A DNA stretch of 64,000 nt from Lachnospiraceae bacterium (GCA_021202335.1 JAJQDE010000055.1:1-64000); one strand, 5' to 3'; counted from the stretch's first letter, positions 17,527-26,119 are shown. Numbers and translations: made by a program. The notes: a model not told the origin generated them from the letters alone.

Positions 17527-17997
17527 TTAAAATCCGCCATTATTATATGCTCTTGTGATGCAGTACGAGGGTTCATAAAATGAGCCGTTATTATAGTCGT
17601 CTAAAATATCGCACAATTCATCATTATATACCCGCACGAAGCCGTCTATATAATTTTCATTCGGACGCATGGTACTTAAAATCAGGCGCTTGTATACTTT
17701 CCCCATTTGTGTTGCAGTTGGTATATGCTCAACCAATGTTTTGTCCACCAAAAGCCTGTCATAGCTTCCCTGTTCCAAATGATATTCCTGAATCCATTCC
17801 CATTCGGTTTTTTCAGGATTTTCACAATGCAGCACACTTGCCAGGCTAATCAGGCGTAACCATTCATTATATTCAATCTTATTGACGATATATTTGTTTT
17901 TTTGGCATATTTTACGCCCTACACGCTCCACCATGTAACATATAAAATATAAATCGTCATCCGTTACTGTTTCATCTTCAAATACTATATTTTTCAA
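17527..17997 (-). CDS. Partner protein of the DUF3990 gene, function unknown
   Basis: A 156-residue cytoplasmic protein without membrane segments or an obvious fold motif. It is acidic and aromatic-rich (DDDLYFICYMVERVGRKI, SVLHCENPEKTEWEWI). From memory, similar small proteins commonly follow DUF3990 genes in gut Firmicutes, but I cannot name a family. The start is TTG at 17997, overlapping the upstream stop codon as TTGA; AAGGGAG lies nine bases before it, so translational coupling is likely. It could be the antitoxin or a chaperone-like partner. Base composition is clearly more AT-rich than the flanking genes. Confidence 0.7.
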   Translation of the reverse strand: MKNIVFEDETVTDDDLYFICYMVERVGRKICQKNKYIVNKIEYNEWLRLISLASVLHCENPEKTEWEWIQEYHLEQGSYDRLLVDKTLVEHIPTATQMGKVYKRLILSTMRPNENYIDGFVRVYNDELCDILDDYNNGSFYEPSYCITRAYNNGGF

Positions 17998-18446
17998 ACC
18001 GTATAACTCCCTTCATATTTAATTGTTTCCAGTGCTGCGTTGGTACAAAAAACAATTTGATGTGTCGGATATTTAAATTTTACCAATACCCAAAATGCTT
18101 CTCTTGTAATAACTCCATCCACAAAATCCTCAATATAATCCCAAATTGTATCATCAGCCATAGGACCTTCTACAATGTCATAATCGTGTTCCTTGCCCTG
18201 CCTGCACGCCACAACAAAATCAAGCCATTCCTCTGACATTTCCTGAAAATGGCGTATTTTTAAACTTTTATCCTCTTCATAGTGATATATATTTACTACG
18301 TGATTTTGTTTTTTGGTTCGAGCCCATTTTTTTGCCTGATTTTCCTTATTTGTGCAATAAAATCCAAACCCAAAATCCTTATAAAATCCATCCGTTAATA
18401 TTTTAGGATTTCCCACAACCGTATAGCTTCCGTGATATATCTTCAT
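17994..18446 (-). CDS. DUF3990 domain protein (ADP-ribosyltransferase-like, possible toxin)
   Basis: A 150-residue protein matching the DUF3990 pattern: N-terminal IYHGS, then DFGFGFYCTNKENQAKKWA, VVNIYHYE, WLDFVVACR and a C-terminal HQIVFCTNAAL. The YHGS and GFYxT blocks resemble the NAD-binding core of ADP-ribosyltransferase folds, and the terminal Q-I block takes the place of the usual glutamate. Activity as a toxin is inferred from its small size, its overlap with a second small gene and its isolated AT-rich setting. AGGAG lies seven bases before the ATG at 18446. The target is unknown. Confidence 0.75.
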   Translation of the reverse strand: MKIYHGSYTVVGNPKILTDGFYKDFGFGFYCTNKENQAKKWARTKKQNHVVNIYHYEEDKSLKIRHFQEMSEEWLDFVVACRQGKEHDYDIVEGPMADDTIWDYIEDFVDGVITREAFWVLVKFKYPTHQIVFCTNAALETIKYEGSYTV

Positions 18447-18590
18447 AGCTAATCTCCTGTTTTTGAATATGCCTTTCTCATCTGCATCAATTGTACCATA
18501 TACAATCTATTTTTGCCACTTTTAACAGGGTTTGGAATGTAAAGCTTGAAAATGGAAAATGCAGCGAAGACTGCAGATAAAAATTAATAC

Positions 18591-18619
18591 TGGTCAAAAC
18601 CATCGAATGGGATTATAAT
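18591..18619 (+). promoter_or_regulatory. sdaAB promoter
   Basis: TGGTCA (18591-18596), 17-base spacer, perfect TATAAT (18614-18619). Confidence 0.6.
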
Positions 18620-18633
18620 GGACAAAGGATGGC

Positions 18634-18674
18634 AAAGGCGTCACTCATGGCTGGAATGGAGTGGCGCTTTTTAT
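18634..18674 (+). terminator. Leader hairpin with T-run before sdaAB (possible attenuator)
   Basis: CGTCACTC pairs with GAGTGGCG (one wobble), extended by AAAG/CTTT, and ends in CTTTTTAT. It begins about eight bases after the predicted transcription start, so it would terminate or attenuate the sdaAB transcript. Confidence 0.5.
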
Positions 18675-18712
18675 CGTGTGTAAAATAAAAACACACCGAA
18701 AAGAGGAATATT

Positions 18713-19375
18713 ATGAACATTTTTGACATCGTTGGTCCCGTGATGGTGGGACCGTCAAGCTCCCATACGGCGGGAGCGGTAAAAATAGGATATGTTGCCG
18801 GAAAGCTGCTTGCCGAGCCGGTTGCGGAAGCGGAAATACTGCTGTACGGCTCATTTTTGGCAACGGGTAAGGGGCACGGCACACAGCTTGCGATTGTCGC
18901 GGGGCTTTTGGGAATGGAGCCGGACGACGTGCGCATACCGCAAAGCTTCAGCCTTGCAAGGGAAAAGGGAATGAAATTCAGCTTTGGAGAGGCGAAATTA
19001 AAGGACGGGCATCCAAATTCCGTGCAGCTTAACCTGACAGGCGTAAGCGGGCGGCGGCTGGAAATCGTAGGGCAGTCGCTGGGCGGCTCGCTTATCAATA
19101 TTGCAAGCATCGACGGTCTGTCCGCGAATTTTTCCGGTGAGTACCCCACCCTGATTGTCCACAATATGGATCAGCCCGGGCATGTGGCGGAGGTGACGAG
19201 TATGCTTTCCCATAAGTCCGTGAATATAGCGACCATGCAGCTATACCGTGCGGGAAGAGGGGGAAATGCCGTTATGGTAATTGAGTGCGACCAGGAGATA
19301 CCCGAGGAATCCGTGCAGTGGCTTGCGCATTTGGAGGGAGTAAATAAGGTTACATATTACAGCTTAAATAAATAG
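18713..19375 (+). CDS. sdaAB: L-serine dehydratase, iron-sulfur-dependent, beta subunit
   Basis: A 220-residue subunit of the oxygen-sensitive [4Fe-4S] L-serine ammonia-lyase, which turns serine into pyruvate and ammonia. The signature FDIVGPVMVGPSSSHTAGA opens the protein, and residues about 145-215 form an ACT domain (TLIVHNMDQPGHVAEVTSML). The ATG at 18713 has AGAGG before it. sdaAA follows after 27 bases. The split into two subunits is the Gram-positive arrangement. The first gene of the operon sits behind a promoter and a leader hairpin. Confidence 0.95.
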   Translation: MNIFDIVGPVMVGPSSSHTAGAVKIGYVAGKLLAEPVAEAEILLYGSFLATGKGHGTQLAIVAGLLGMEPDDVRIPQSFSLAREKGMKFSFGEAKLKDGHPNSVQLNLTGVSGRRLEIVGQSLGGSLINIASIDGLSANFSGEYPTLIVHNMDQPGHVAEVTSMLSHKSVNIATMQLYRAGRGGNAVMVIECDQEIPEESVQWLAHLEGVNKVTYYSLNK

Positions 19376-19388
19376 GAGCTGACGCTCC
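19375..19388 (+). promoter_or_regulatory. Hairpin preceding the sdaAA ribosome binding site
   Basis: GGAGC-TGAC-GCTCC, directly followed by GGAATGGGGG and the ATG at 19403. It belongs to the recurrent hairpin-plus-RBS pattern reported under findings. Confidence 0.55.
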
Positions 19389-19402
19389 GGAATGGGGGTA
19401 TT

Positions 19403-20281
19403 ATGAGCTTTGCAATGCTAAAAGATATTGTGGCGGAGGCGCAAAATATGGAATGTCCTTTTTGGAAGGTGATTTTAGATGAGGACTGCAAGGAAAGAAG
19501 CGTATCTAAAGAGGAATCCTTTGAAATGATGCGCCATATGTACCGGGCGATGAAGGAGGCTGATGCCTCCTATGATTCAAAGCTTCGCTCGGCGAGTAAA
19601 ATGGCAGGCGGGGACGGCGAAAAGCTGGAGCGTTACAGAAAGGAAAAGACGCCCCTGTTTGGGGAATTTTTGGCGGAGGCTGTGGAAAAGGCAGTCAAAA
19701 TGGGGGAATCCAATGCGTGTATGAGGCGCATTGTCGCTGCCCCGACGGCAGGCTCATGCGGTGTGATACCGGCAGTGCTTTTGACCTATGAAAAGCAAAA
19801 GCATACGGCGGAGGAGCATATTGTCGAGGCGCTTTATGTGGCGGCGGGCATCGGGGAGGTGCTTGCGGTCAGCGCAAGCATTTCCGGCGCGGGCGGCGGC
19901 TGTCAGGCTGAGATTGGCTCGGCGGCGGCCATGGCGGCAGGCGCGCTCACTTACCTTGAGGGCGGTGCAAATGAGCAGATTGTAAAAGCCGCTGCTTTAG
20001 CGTTAAAGAATATGCTAGGGCTTACCTGCGACCCCGTAGCGGGGCTGGTAGAGGTTCCCTGTATCAAGAGAAACGCTTCCGGCGCGGTTAATGCGGTATT
20101 GGCGGCGCACCTGACCATGGCGGGTATTCAAAGCGCGATTGAGCCTGACGAGGTGGTGGATTCGATGCGGCGCATCGGGGCAATGATTCCGGCATGCCTT
20201 AGGGAAACAAGTCAGGAGGGTCTTGCCGCCACGGCGACCGCCCGGCGCATCGCTGACGAGCTGGCAGCCGGAGAACGGTAA
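19403..20281 (+). CDS. sdaAA: L-serine dehydratase, iron-sulfur-dependent, alpha subunit
   Basis: A 292-residue catalytic subunit carrying the [4Fe-4S] cluster. Conserved cysteines are visible at C119 (TAGSCGVIPA), C167 (GGGCQAEIG), C209 (LTCDPVAG) and C220 (VPCIKRN), among them the cluster ligands of the family. It completes the enzyme with the subunit encoded just before. Serine breakdown to pyruvate would feed the acetyl-CoA and butyrate pathway encoded later in this window. The start follows a small hairpin and a GGGGG-type ribosome binding site. Confidence 0.95.
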   Translation: MSFAMLKDIVAEAQNMECPFWKVILDEDCKERSVSKEESFEMMRHMYRAMKEADASYDSKLRSASKMAGGDGEKLERYRKEKTPLFGEFLAEAVEKAVKMGESNACMRRIVAAPTAGSCGVIPAVLLTYEKQKHTAEEHIVEALYVAAGIGEVLAVSASISGAGGGCQAEIGSAAAMAAGALTYLEGGANEQIVKAAALALKNMLGLTCDPVAGLVEVPCIKRNASGAVNAVLAAHLTMAGIQSAIEPDEVVDSMRRIGAMIPACLRETSQEGLAATATARRIADELAAGER

Positions 20282-20313
20282 GGCGTCGATGATAAGATAT
20301 CGCAAACAACAGC

Positions 20314-20342
20314 TTGCCAAAGCCGGAATAACAACATATAAT
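20314..20342 (+). promoter_or_regulatory. xth promoter
   Basis: TTGCCA (20314-20319), 17-base spacer, TATAAT (20337-20342). Confidence 0.65.
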
Positions 20343-20389
20343 TACATTAATATATAATTAATAAATAAAAATAAGACCGGAGGACTTGT

Positions 20390-21142
20390 ATGAAACTGAT
20401 TTCATGGAATGTAAACGGATTAAGAGCGTGCCTGCAAAAGGGATTTTTGGATTTTTTTGAGGAAATTGACGCAGACATTTTCTGCCTGCAGGAAACAAAG
20501 CTCCAGGCAGGTCAGCACGACCTTGCGCTTCCGGGATATCATCAATATTGGAATTACGCGGAGAAAAAGGGCTATTCCGGGACAGCCCTCTTTACCAAAA
20601 CACAGCCGCTGCATGTGGCTTACGGAATAGGCGTGGAAGAGCATGACCATGAGGGGCGTGTGATAACAGCGGAGTATGAGAAATATTATGTCGTTACGGT
20701 GTATGTGCCCAACTCGCAGCGGGAGCTGACCAGATTAGAGTACCGTATGCGGTGGGAGGAAGCCTTTTTGCAATATCTAAAAAAGCTTGAGGAGAGTAAG
20801 CCTGTAATCTTCTGCGGCGATCTGAACGTTGCGCACAAGGAGATTGACCTTAAAAATCCCAAAACCAACCGCCATAACGCGGGCTTTACGGACGAGGAGC
20901 GCTCCTGCTTTGACCGTGTGCTTGAAAACGGCTTTGTGGATACGTTCCGATATTTTTATCCCGATGTGACGGGCGTGTACTCATGGTGGTCTTATATGCG
21001 GCAGGCGCGAGCAACAAATGCCGGATGGCGTATTGATTACTTTGTGGTGTCGGAAGCGCTCAGGGAACGGCTTTCGGACGCCAAAATCCATACGCAGGTG
21101 TTAGGCTCCGACCACTGCCCTGTGGAGCTGGATATGGAATAA
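20390..21142 (+). CDS. xth: Exodeoxyribonuclease III (AP endonuclease)
   Basis: A 250-residue DNA-repair nuclease of the exonuclease III family, which cuts at abasic sites and removes nucleotides from 3-prime ends. Characteristic motifs are SWNVNGLRA (N-terminal Asn), CLQETKL (metal-binding Glu), [12 protein letters not shown], the WSYM block near [10 protein letters not shown], and the C-terminal LGSDHCPV with the Asp-His pair. All active-site positions are present. CCGGAGG precedes the ATG. It has its own promoter; the isochorismatase-fold gene follows by 21 bases. Confidence 0.95.
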   Translation: MKLISWNVNGLRACLQKGFLDFFEEIDADIFCLQETKLQAGQHDLALPGYHQYWNYAEKKGYSGTALFTKTQPLHVAYGIGVEEHDHEGRVITAEYEKYYVVTVYVPNSQRELTRLEYRMRWEEAFLQYLKKLEESKPVIFCGDLNVAHKEIDLKNPKTNRHNAGFTDEERSCFDRVLENGFVDTFRYFYPDVTGVYSWWSYMRQARATNAGWRIDYFVVSEALRERLSDAKIHTQVLGSDHCPVELDME

Positions 21143-21163
21143 AAATTAAAGGAGGGTTCTGCG

Positions 21164-21685
21164 ATGAATACAAAAAAGGCGCTTGTGGTTGTGGATATGC
21201 AGAAGGATTTTATCGACGGCGCGCTTGGCACAAAGGAAGCCGTGGAAATTGTCGATAAGGCTGCGGAGCGGATAAAAAGCTTCGACGGCGAGGTGATTTT
21301 TACAAGGGACACGCATTTTGACAACTATTTGGACACGCAGGAGGGGAAAAAGCTTCCCGTACCGCACTGCATTAAGGGAACGGAGGGCTGGCAGATAGAT
21401 AAAAAGCTTGAGGCGCTTTTTCCTGACGGCATGAAGGTGTTTGACAAGCTGACCTTTGGCTCTGTCGAGCTGGCACAGTATCTTAAATCGCGCGGTGACC
21501 TTGAACAGGTGACGCTCATAGGACTTTGCACGGACATCTGCGTCATTTCCAACGCGCTTCTAATAAAGGCATATCTTCCCGAGGTGAGCGTAAGCGTTGT
21601 GGAAGCCTGCTGCGCGGGAGTGACGCCGCAAAGCCATAAAAATGCGCTTGAGGCAATGAAAATGTGTCAGATAGAGATTGTATAA
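21164..21685 (+). CDS. Cysteine hydrolase of the isochorismatase/nicotinamidase family
   Basis: A 173-residue hydrolase. The catalytic triad of the family is in place: Asp11 (VVVDMQKDF), Lys95 (VFDKLTFGS) and Cys126 (GLCTDICVISNA). The DTHFDNY block and the following PHC resemble metal-binding nicotinamidases, so nicotinamide deamidation for NAD salvage is the best guess, though other amides are possible. AGGAGG precedes the ATG. It lies between exonuclease III and a DUF2752 gene with short spacing and is probably co-transcribed. Confidence 0.85.
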   Translation: MNTKKALVVVDMQKDFIDGALGTKEAVEIVDKAAERIKSFDGEVIFTRDTHFDNYLDTQEGKKLPVPHCIKGTEGWQIDKKLEALFPDGMKVFDKLTFGSVELAQYLKSRGDLEQVTLIGLCTDICVISNALLIKAYLPEVSVSVVEACCAGVTPQSHKNALEAMKMCQIEIV

Positions 21686-21706
21686 ACAGGCGGTGTTAAG
21701 CTTACA

Positions 21707-22123
21707 ATGTGGGACAGACTCAAAAAGGATATAAAAAGCTTTTATCCTGCCATACTGCTGTTTGAGCTTTACAACATAATTGTGAGGCTGCTGTTTCATG
21801 CCTATTGCCCGTTTTTGATTGTAACGGGCTTTCCCTGTGCGGGCTGCGGCATGACAAGAGCCGTGTTTTATATCCTTACGGGCAGATTTGCAAGGGGGAT
21901 GGAATTAAATCCCGCCGCGCCCTTGTGGATTTTATTTATCATATGGTTTTTTGCCGAGCGCTATCTGCGCGGGCGTACTCCAAGGGCGCTGAAGCCCGTG
22001 CTTGCCGTTGTAGCGGCGGTCACGTTTGGAATTTATCTGTATCGGATGATTTGCTTCTTTCCGGGCAATCCGCCCATGGTCTTTTACCGGAATAATCTTA
22101 TTTCAAGAATACTGCGGCTGTAG
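21707..22123 (+). CDS. DUF2752 membrane protein
   Basis: A 138-residue integral membrane protein with about three hydrophobic segments. The family signature is clear: CPFLIVTGFPCAGCGMTRA, followed by an N-P pair (LNPAAPLW). The three cysteines in that block are conserved in the family, whose biochemical role is not established. It sits 21 bases after the hydrolase gene with a weak ribosome binding site. Confidence 0.8.
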   Translation: MWDRLKKDIKSFYPAILLFELYNIIVRLLFHAYCPFLIVTGFPCAGCGMTRAVFYILTGRFARGMELNPAAPLWILFIIWFFAERYLRGRTPRALKPVLAVVAAVTFGIYLYRMICFFPGNPPMVFYRNNLISRILRL

Positions 22124-22254
22124 CATGCGCTGCTTAAGCCTGCGTACCGGGAAACGGGGTCAAAATGTCGATATTTGTTGCGTGAGCAGACCGCCGTATG
22201 TTATCATAGGACATAAGAGCGATACGGCTCAAGCTTATGGGAGGAGATGTCGGA

Positions 22255-22728
22255 ATGGACAACAATAATTCATACGAACAGGGAAATCAAAACACGGCGC
22301 AGTCGGAAGGATTTAATCAGGACCGGCAGCCGCAGCCGGAAAACTTCAATCAGAGCCGGCAGCCGCAGCCGAACTTCAGCCAATCCTATTATCAACAGCA
22401 GCAGTATGATCAGGGCCGGCAGCAGCCGCCATACAATCAGGGTTATCAGCAGCCGCCATACAGTCAGGGTTATCAGCAGCCCGACGGTGATTTGGAGGAG
22501 CCGGTAAGCTTTGGCGACTGGATGTTGACAATGCTGCTGATGATGATACCGTGTGTGAATATTATAATGGTGTTTGTGTGGGCGTTCGGCAACGGCACGA
22601 AAAAGAGCAAATCCAATTATTTTAAGGCGACGCTTGTTTGGGCGGTCATATGGATTGTCATTGTATTGCTTATGCTGATTGGAATTGGCGGTATGGCGGC
22701 GTCGCTTACAGGCTTATATTATTATTGA
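22255..22728 (+). CDS. Q/P/Y-rich low-complexity protein with two membrane segments
   Basis: A 157-residue protein. Residues 1-80 are low-complexity N, Q, P, Y and R, including a 9-residue unit (QQPPYNQGY / QQPPYSQGY) repeated in tandem. Residues about 88-155 hold two hydrophobic helices with a short KKSKSNY loop. Such tails can drive assembly or phase separation of membrane proteins, but no function is known here. The ATG at 22255 is used because GGAGGAG lies before it. The gene ends seven bases inside the end of the convergent methyltransferase gene, with no terminator between them. Confidence 0.7.
   Translation: MDNNNSYEQGNQNTAQSEGFNQDRQPQPENFNQSRQPQPNFSQSYYQQQQYDQGRQQPPYNQGYQQPPYSQGYQQPDGDLEEPVSFGDWMLTMLLMMIPCVNIIMVFVWAFGNGTKKSKSNYFKATLVWAVIWIVIVLLMLIGIGGMAASLTGLYYY
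22420..22473. repeat. Tandem 27-base coding repeat
   Basis: Two copies of a 27-base unit starting CAGCAGCCGCCATACA, differing at one base. They encode the Q/P/Y repeats of the preceding gene and could change in copy number. Confidence 0.85.
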
Positions 22729-23624
22729 GCAGTGTGACGGGTCCATCTCCCGCTTGCGCCGCACGGCAGGATCAATCCGTTTGACGACACGGGAAGTCCT
22801 ATTTCAGAGGCTTCCACGTGCCCGCCAAGCTGCGGCACAAGCGCGGCGCCCAGCATATAGCTTAAAACGGCAGGCTGCAGTCCGGTTGTATAGGAGTTTA
22901 TCAGGAAAAACAGCGGCCGGTCGTTTAACAGCCGGACGGTAAGCTCAATAAACGGAAATATGGACTCCTCCATTTTCCAAATTTCGCCCTTTGGGCCTCT
23001 GCCATATGAAGGCGGATCCATAATAACGGCATCGTAGGTATTGCCGCGGCGCAGCTCACGCTCCACGAATTTCACGCAGTCATCGACAAGCCACCGTATG
23101 GGCGCATCGCTAAGCCCGGATGCGGCGGCGTTTTCTTTTGCCCATGCGACCATTCCCTTTGAAGCGTCCACATGCGTGACGGCAGCCCCGGCAGCCGCGG
23201 CGCTTAAGGTAGCCGCGCCCGTGTATGCAAAGAGATTGAGAACCTTGATTTTTCTTTCAGGCTCCTTCTTAAGCGCGCCCTTTATAATAGAAGAAACCCA
23301 ATTCCAGTTTACCGCCTGTTCGGGAAACAGCCCCGTGTGCTTAAAGCTGAACGGCTTAAGCCGAAAGGTTAAGCGCGGCATTCCCGGTCCCTCGTAGCAT
23401 ATGCTCCATTCCTCGGGAAGCTTGAAAAATTCCCACTCGCCGCCTCCCTTTGCGCTTCTGTGGTAATGACCGTTCGGATTTTTCCAGCCGCGCGCCTCCC
23501 GTGGCGTGTTCCAAATCACCTGCGGGTCGGGGCGCACAAGGATATATTTCCCCCAGCGCTCAAGCTTTTCGCCGCGAGATGTGTCCGTCAACTCATAGTC
23601 CTTCCAATTATCTGCAATCCACAT
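22722..23624 (-). CDS. Class I SAM-dependent methyltransferase (RlmI-like)
   Basis: A 300-residue Rossmann-fold methyltransferase. The SAM-binding motif I is NLFAYTGAATLSAAAAGA (about residues 129-146), the acidic motif II is THVDASKGMV, and the catalytic-loop motif is MDPPSYGRGP. The layout resembles rRNA methyltransferases of the RlmI/RlmL type, so modification of 23S rRNA is likely, but the site is not predictable. It is the only gene on the minus strand between 18.5 and 59.6 kb. Its stop overlaps the end of the convergent gene by seven bases. The ribosome binding site (AAAGGAT) is modest. Confidence 0.85.
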   Translation of the reverse strand: MWIADNWKDYELTDTSRGEKLERWGKYILVRPDPQVIWNTPREARGWKNPNGHYHRSAKGGGEWEFFKLPEEWSICYEGPGMPRLTFRLKPFSFKHTGLFPEQAVNWNWVSSIIKGALKKEPERKIKVLNLFAYTGAATLSAAAAGAAVTHVDASKGMVAWAKENAAASGLSDAPIRWLVDDCVKFVERELRRGNTYDAVIMDPPSYGRGPKGEIWKMEESIFPFIELTVRLLNDRPLFFLINSYTTGLQPAVLSYMLGAALVPQLGGHVEASEIGLPVSSNGLILPCGASGRWTRHTAQ

Positions 23625-23799
23625 AGTATATTAATCCTTTCGAGTATATTCCGACATTACGGTTTGATAGTGAACGGTAAAAAGCCGTCAGTTGAATAAT
23701 AATAACAGTATACTATAATAAGGCGCTGCATTACAAGCTTTAAGAACCGCCGCCGTGCGGATTGTATGCAAAAAAATACAATAAATAAAGAAAAAGTGC

Positions 23800-23828
23800 T
23801 TGCAAAAGGAATTTTACTGCGATATACT
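23800..23828 (+). promoter_or_regulatory. Main promoter of the S10 ribosomal operon
   Basis: TTGCAA (23800-23805), 17-base spacer, TATACT (23823-23828). It gives a leader of about 258 nt. The region 23625-23799 before it shows no gene. Confidence 0.8.
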
Positions 23829-23834
23829 GTTAAT

Positions 23835-24092
23835 TGCTGTGACATGATAGCGTTGAAACGTGAGGTTGCTGTCGGCACCGACAAAGGAACGGCAGGTTTT
23901 CCGCGGAGCGAATGTCAAGTTAGGAAACTGGCGACAAGTCACTGTACAAAGTAATAAACGATGTGAGAGATTGCAGCAGAAATTCAGGGCAATGGGCTTT
24001 GATAAGAAATGGCATGACACACACGGGAGAGTGTACAGTCACCGCTTGTCGTACTTATTAATAAAAAGTGCGAAAAGGAGGCGACTTTTTTT
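23835..24092 (+). promoter_or_regulatory. Structured S10-operon leader
   Basis: A non-coding leader with several predicted helices: TGTCG/CGACA near the 5-prime end and a long-range two-part helix joining 23932-23948 to 24032-24051 (CGACAAG with CTTGTCG, ACTGTACA with TGTACAGT). The latter encloses about 83 nt. In other bacteria r-protein L4 represses this operon through its leader; that the same happens here is inference. Confidence 0.55.
24063..24092 (+). promoter_or_regulatory. Hairpin holding the rpsJ ribosome binding site in its loop
   Basis: AAAAAGT (24063-24069) pairs with ACTTTTT (24084-24090), plus a CG/CG step. The loop is AAAAGGAGG and a run of seven T follows, so it can act as an RBS-exposing hairpin or a weak terminator directly before the ATG. 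Confidence 0.5.
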
Positions 24093-24410
24093 ATGGCAAG
24101 TCAGGTAATGAGAATTACATTAAAAGCTTACGATCATCAGTTAGTTGATGCATCTGCCAAAAAAATTATCGAAACAGTAAAAAAGAACGGATCACAGGTG
24201 AGCGGACCGGTTCCTCTTCCTACAAAGAAAGAGGTTGTCACGATTTTGAGAGCGGTTCACAAATATAAGGATTCGAGAGAGCAGTTCGAACAGAGAACGC
24301 ATAAAAGACTGATCGATATCATCGCACCGACATCAAAGACAATGGATGCATTGCAGAGATTAGAGATGCCGGCGGGTGTTTATATTGATATTAAAATGAA
24401 GAACAAATAA
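24093..24410 (+). CDS. rpsJ: 30S ribosomal protein S10
   Basis: A 105-residue S10, part of the 30S head and, in other bacteria, the NusE partner in antitermination. It starts [15 protein letters not shown] and contains the family block [16 protein letters not shown] and the T-H-K-R loop ([10 protein letters not shown]) at normal length. It is the first gene of the large ribosomal operon; its AAGGAGG site lies in a hairpin loop at the end of a structured leader. No str operon genes precede it, unlike in many bacteria. Confidence 0.98.
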   Translation: MASQVMRITLKAYDHQLVDASAKKIIETVKKNGSQVSGPVPLPTKKEVVTILRAVHKYKDSREQFEQRTHKRLIDIIAPTSKTMDALQRLEMPAGVYIDIKMKNK

Positions 24411-24413
24411 GCC

Positions 24414-24455
24414 TTCTACTAGAATGAGCGCGGCAGAATGCGCTCCGCTGTAGAA
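24414..24455 (+). promoter_or_regulatory. Hairpin in the rpsJ-rplC gap
   Basis: TTCTAC pairs with GTAGAA, and inside it GAGCGC pairs with GCGCTC. It lies just before the GGAGG of rplC. Confidence 0.55.
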
Positions 24456-24472
24456 CAAACGGAGGTAAGGAA

Positions 24473-25156
24473 ATGAAGAAAGCTATATTGGCTACGAAAG
24501 TCGGAATGACTCAAATCTTCAACGAAGACGGTTCGCTGATTCCCGTAACCGTGCTTCAGGCCGGTCCCTGTGTGGTAACACAGATTAAGACGGTTGAAAA
24601 TGACGGCTACAAGGCAGTTCAGGTGGGCTTTGTGGACAAGAAGGACAAGATTGTCAATAAGGATAAGGGCGGAAAGAGAGAGGTTATACACAGACATGGC
24701 GTCAACAAGCCGCTCAAGGGTCATTTTGACAAGGCGGGTGTTTCTTCCAAGAGATTTTTGAGAGAATTTAAATTTGAAAATACTGAGGAATATGCATTGG
24801 GAAGCGAGATTAAGGCTGATATTTTCTCGACAGGAGATAAGGTGGACGCTTCTGCCATTTCTAAAGGAAAAGGATTTCAGGGCGCGATTAAAAGACATGG
24901 ACAGCACAGAGGTCCCATGGCGCATGGTTCCAAGTTCCATCGCCATCAGGGTTCAAACGGTGCCTGCTCATCACCGAGCCGCGTGTTCAAGGGCAAGGGT
25001 ATGCCCGGACATATGGGCTGCGTAAAGGTGACGGTACAGAACCTTGAAATCGTAAGAGTAGACGCAGAGAAGAATTTGCTTTTGGTTAAAGGCTCAGTGC
25101 CCGGACCCAGGAAAGCATTGGTAACACTCAAGGAAACTACCAGAGTAGAAGCTTAA
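24473..25156 (+). CDS. rplC: 50S ribosomal protein L3
   Basis: A 227-residue L3, an early-assembling 50S protein that reaches into the peptidyl-transferase region. It opens with [16 protein letters not shown] and carries the loop [20 protein letters not shown] with the glutamine that is methylated in some bacteria. It is slightly longer than E. coli L3 because of the Lys/Asp-rich segment around [18 protein letters not shown] precedes the ATG. It is the second gene of the operon. Confidence 0.98.
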   Translation: MKKAILATKVGMTQIFNEDGSLIPVTVLQAGPCVVTQIKTVENDGYKAVQVGFVDKKDKIVNKDKGGKREVIHRHGVNKPLKGHFDKAGVSSKRFLREFKFENTEEYALGSEIKADIFSTGDKVDASAISKGKGFQGAIKRHGQHRGPMAHGSKFHRHQGSNGACSSPSRVFKGKGMPGHMGCVKVTVQNLEIVRVDAEKNLLLVKGSVPGPRKALVTLKETTRVEA

Positions 25157-25199
25157 AAGGTGGTTCGCATCAGAAGCGGACGAAAGGAGGACCATACAG

Positions 25200-25820
25200 A
25201 TGGCAAAAGTATCTGTTTATAATATGGAGGGCAAGGAAGTCGAAACAATCGACTTGAGCGACGCCGTATTCGGTGTTGAGATAAACGAGCACCTTGTACA
25301 CCTGGCAGTCGTTCAGCGGCTCGCAAATAAGCGCCAGGGCACTCAGAAGGCTAAGACTCGTTCTGAGGTATCAGGCGGCGGAAGAAAACCGTGGAGGCAA
25401 AAGGGAACCGGTCATGCAAGACAGGGTTCTATCAGGGCTCCGCAGTGGAAGGGCGGCGGCGTGGTATTCGCTCCCGTGCCGAGAGATTATTCATTCAAGC
25501 TTAATAAAAAGGAAAAGAGAGCTGCCTTAAAGTCGGCGCTCACGAGCAGGGTTCAGGAGAATAAGCTTATTGTGCTGGATGAGCTTAAGCTTGATGAATT
25601 TAAGACAAAGAAATTCAAGGCTGTTATGGATAACTTAAACGTAGGCAAGGCGTATGTCGTTATGAACGAGAAGGATGAGAAGATTATAAAGTCTGCAAAG
25701 AACCTTCCTAATGTACAGACCGCATTGACAAACACAATCAATGTTTATGATGTTATGAACGGCGGTACGGTTATCCTCACGAAGGACGCCGTAAAGACGA
25801 TTGAGGAGGTGTACGCATAA
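25200..25820 (+). CDS. rplD: 50S ribosomal protein L4
   Basis: A 206-residue L4, which lines the exit tunnel of the 50S subunit; in E. coli it is also the repressor of its own operon. The tunnel loop is recognisable ([20 protein letters not shown]). Its stop overlaps the rplW start by one base. The gap before it has a short hairpin (GTTCGC with GCGGAC) and AAAGGAGG. The structured leader at 23835-24092 would be its target if autoregulation exists here. Confidence 0.98.
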   Translation: MAKVSVYNMEGKEVETIDLSDAVFGVEINEHLVHLAVVQRLANKRQGTQKAKTRSEVSGGGRKPWRQKGTGHARQGSIRAPQWKGGGVVFAPVPRDYSFKLNKKEKRAALKSALTSRVQENKLIVLDELKLDEFKTKKFKAVMDNLNVGKAYVVMNEKDEKIIKSAKNLPNVQTALTNTINVYDVMNGGTVILTKDAVKTIEEVYA

Positions 25821-26119
25821 TGGCAGACATTAAGTATTATGATGTAATCCTTAAGCCGGTTATCACTGAGAAGAGCATGGCAGGCATGGGCGATAAGAAA
25901 TATACATTTTTAGTCCATACGGAAGCTAACAAGGCTCAGATTAAGGAAGCGGTTGAGAAGATGTTTGAGGGCGCAAAGGTTGCCAGAGTAAACACAATGA
26001 ACCTCAACGGCAAGAAGAAAAGACGCGGCGCTACTGTCGGAAAGACAGCTAAAACGAAGAAGGCAATCGTGCAGCTTACACCGGACAGCAAGGACATCGA
26101 GCTGTTTTCGGGATTATAA
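25820..26119 (+). CDS. rplW: 50S ribosomal protein L23
   Basis: A 99-residue L23, located at the tunnel exit, where it docks trigger factor and SRP. Family marks are [15 protein letters not shown] at the N-terminus and the central [13 protein letters not shown] loop. It shares one base with the rplD stop codon (TAATG), so the two are translationally coupled. Confidence 0.98.
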   Translation: MADIKYYDVILKPVITEKSMAGMGDKKYTFLVHTEANKAQIKEAVEKMFEGAKVARVNTMNLNGKKKRRGATVGKTAKTKKAIVQLTPDSKDIELFSGL

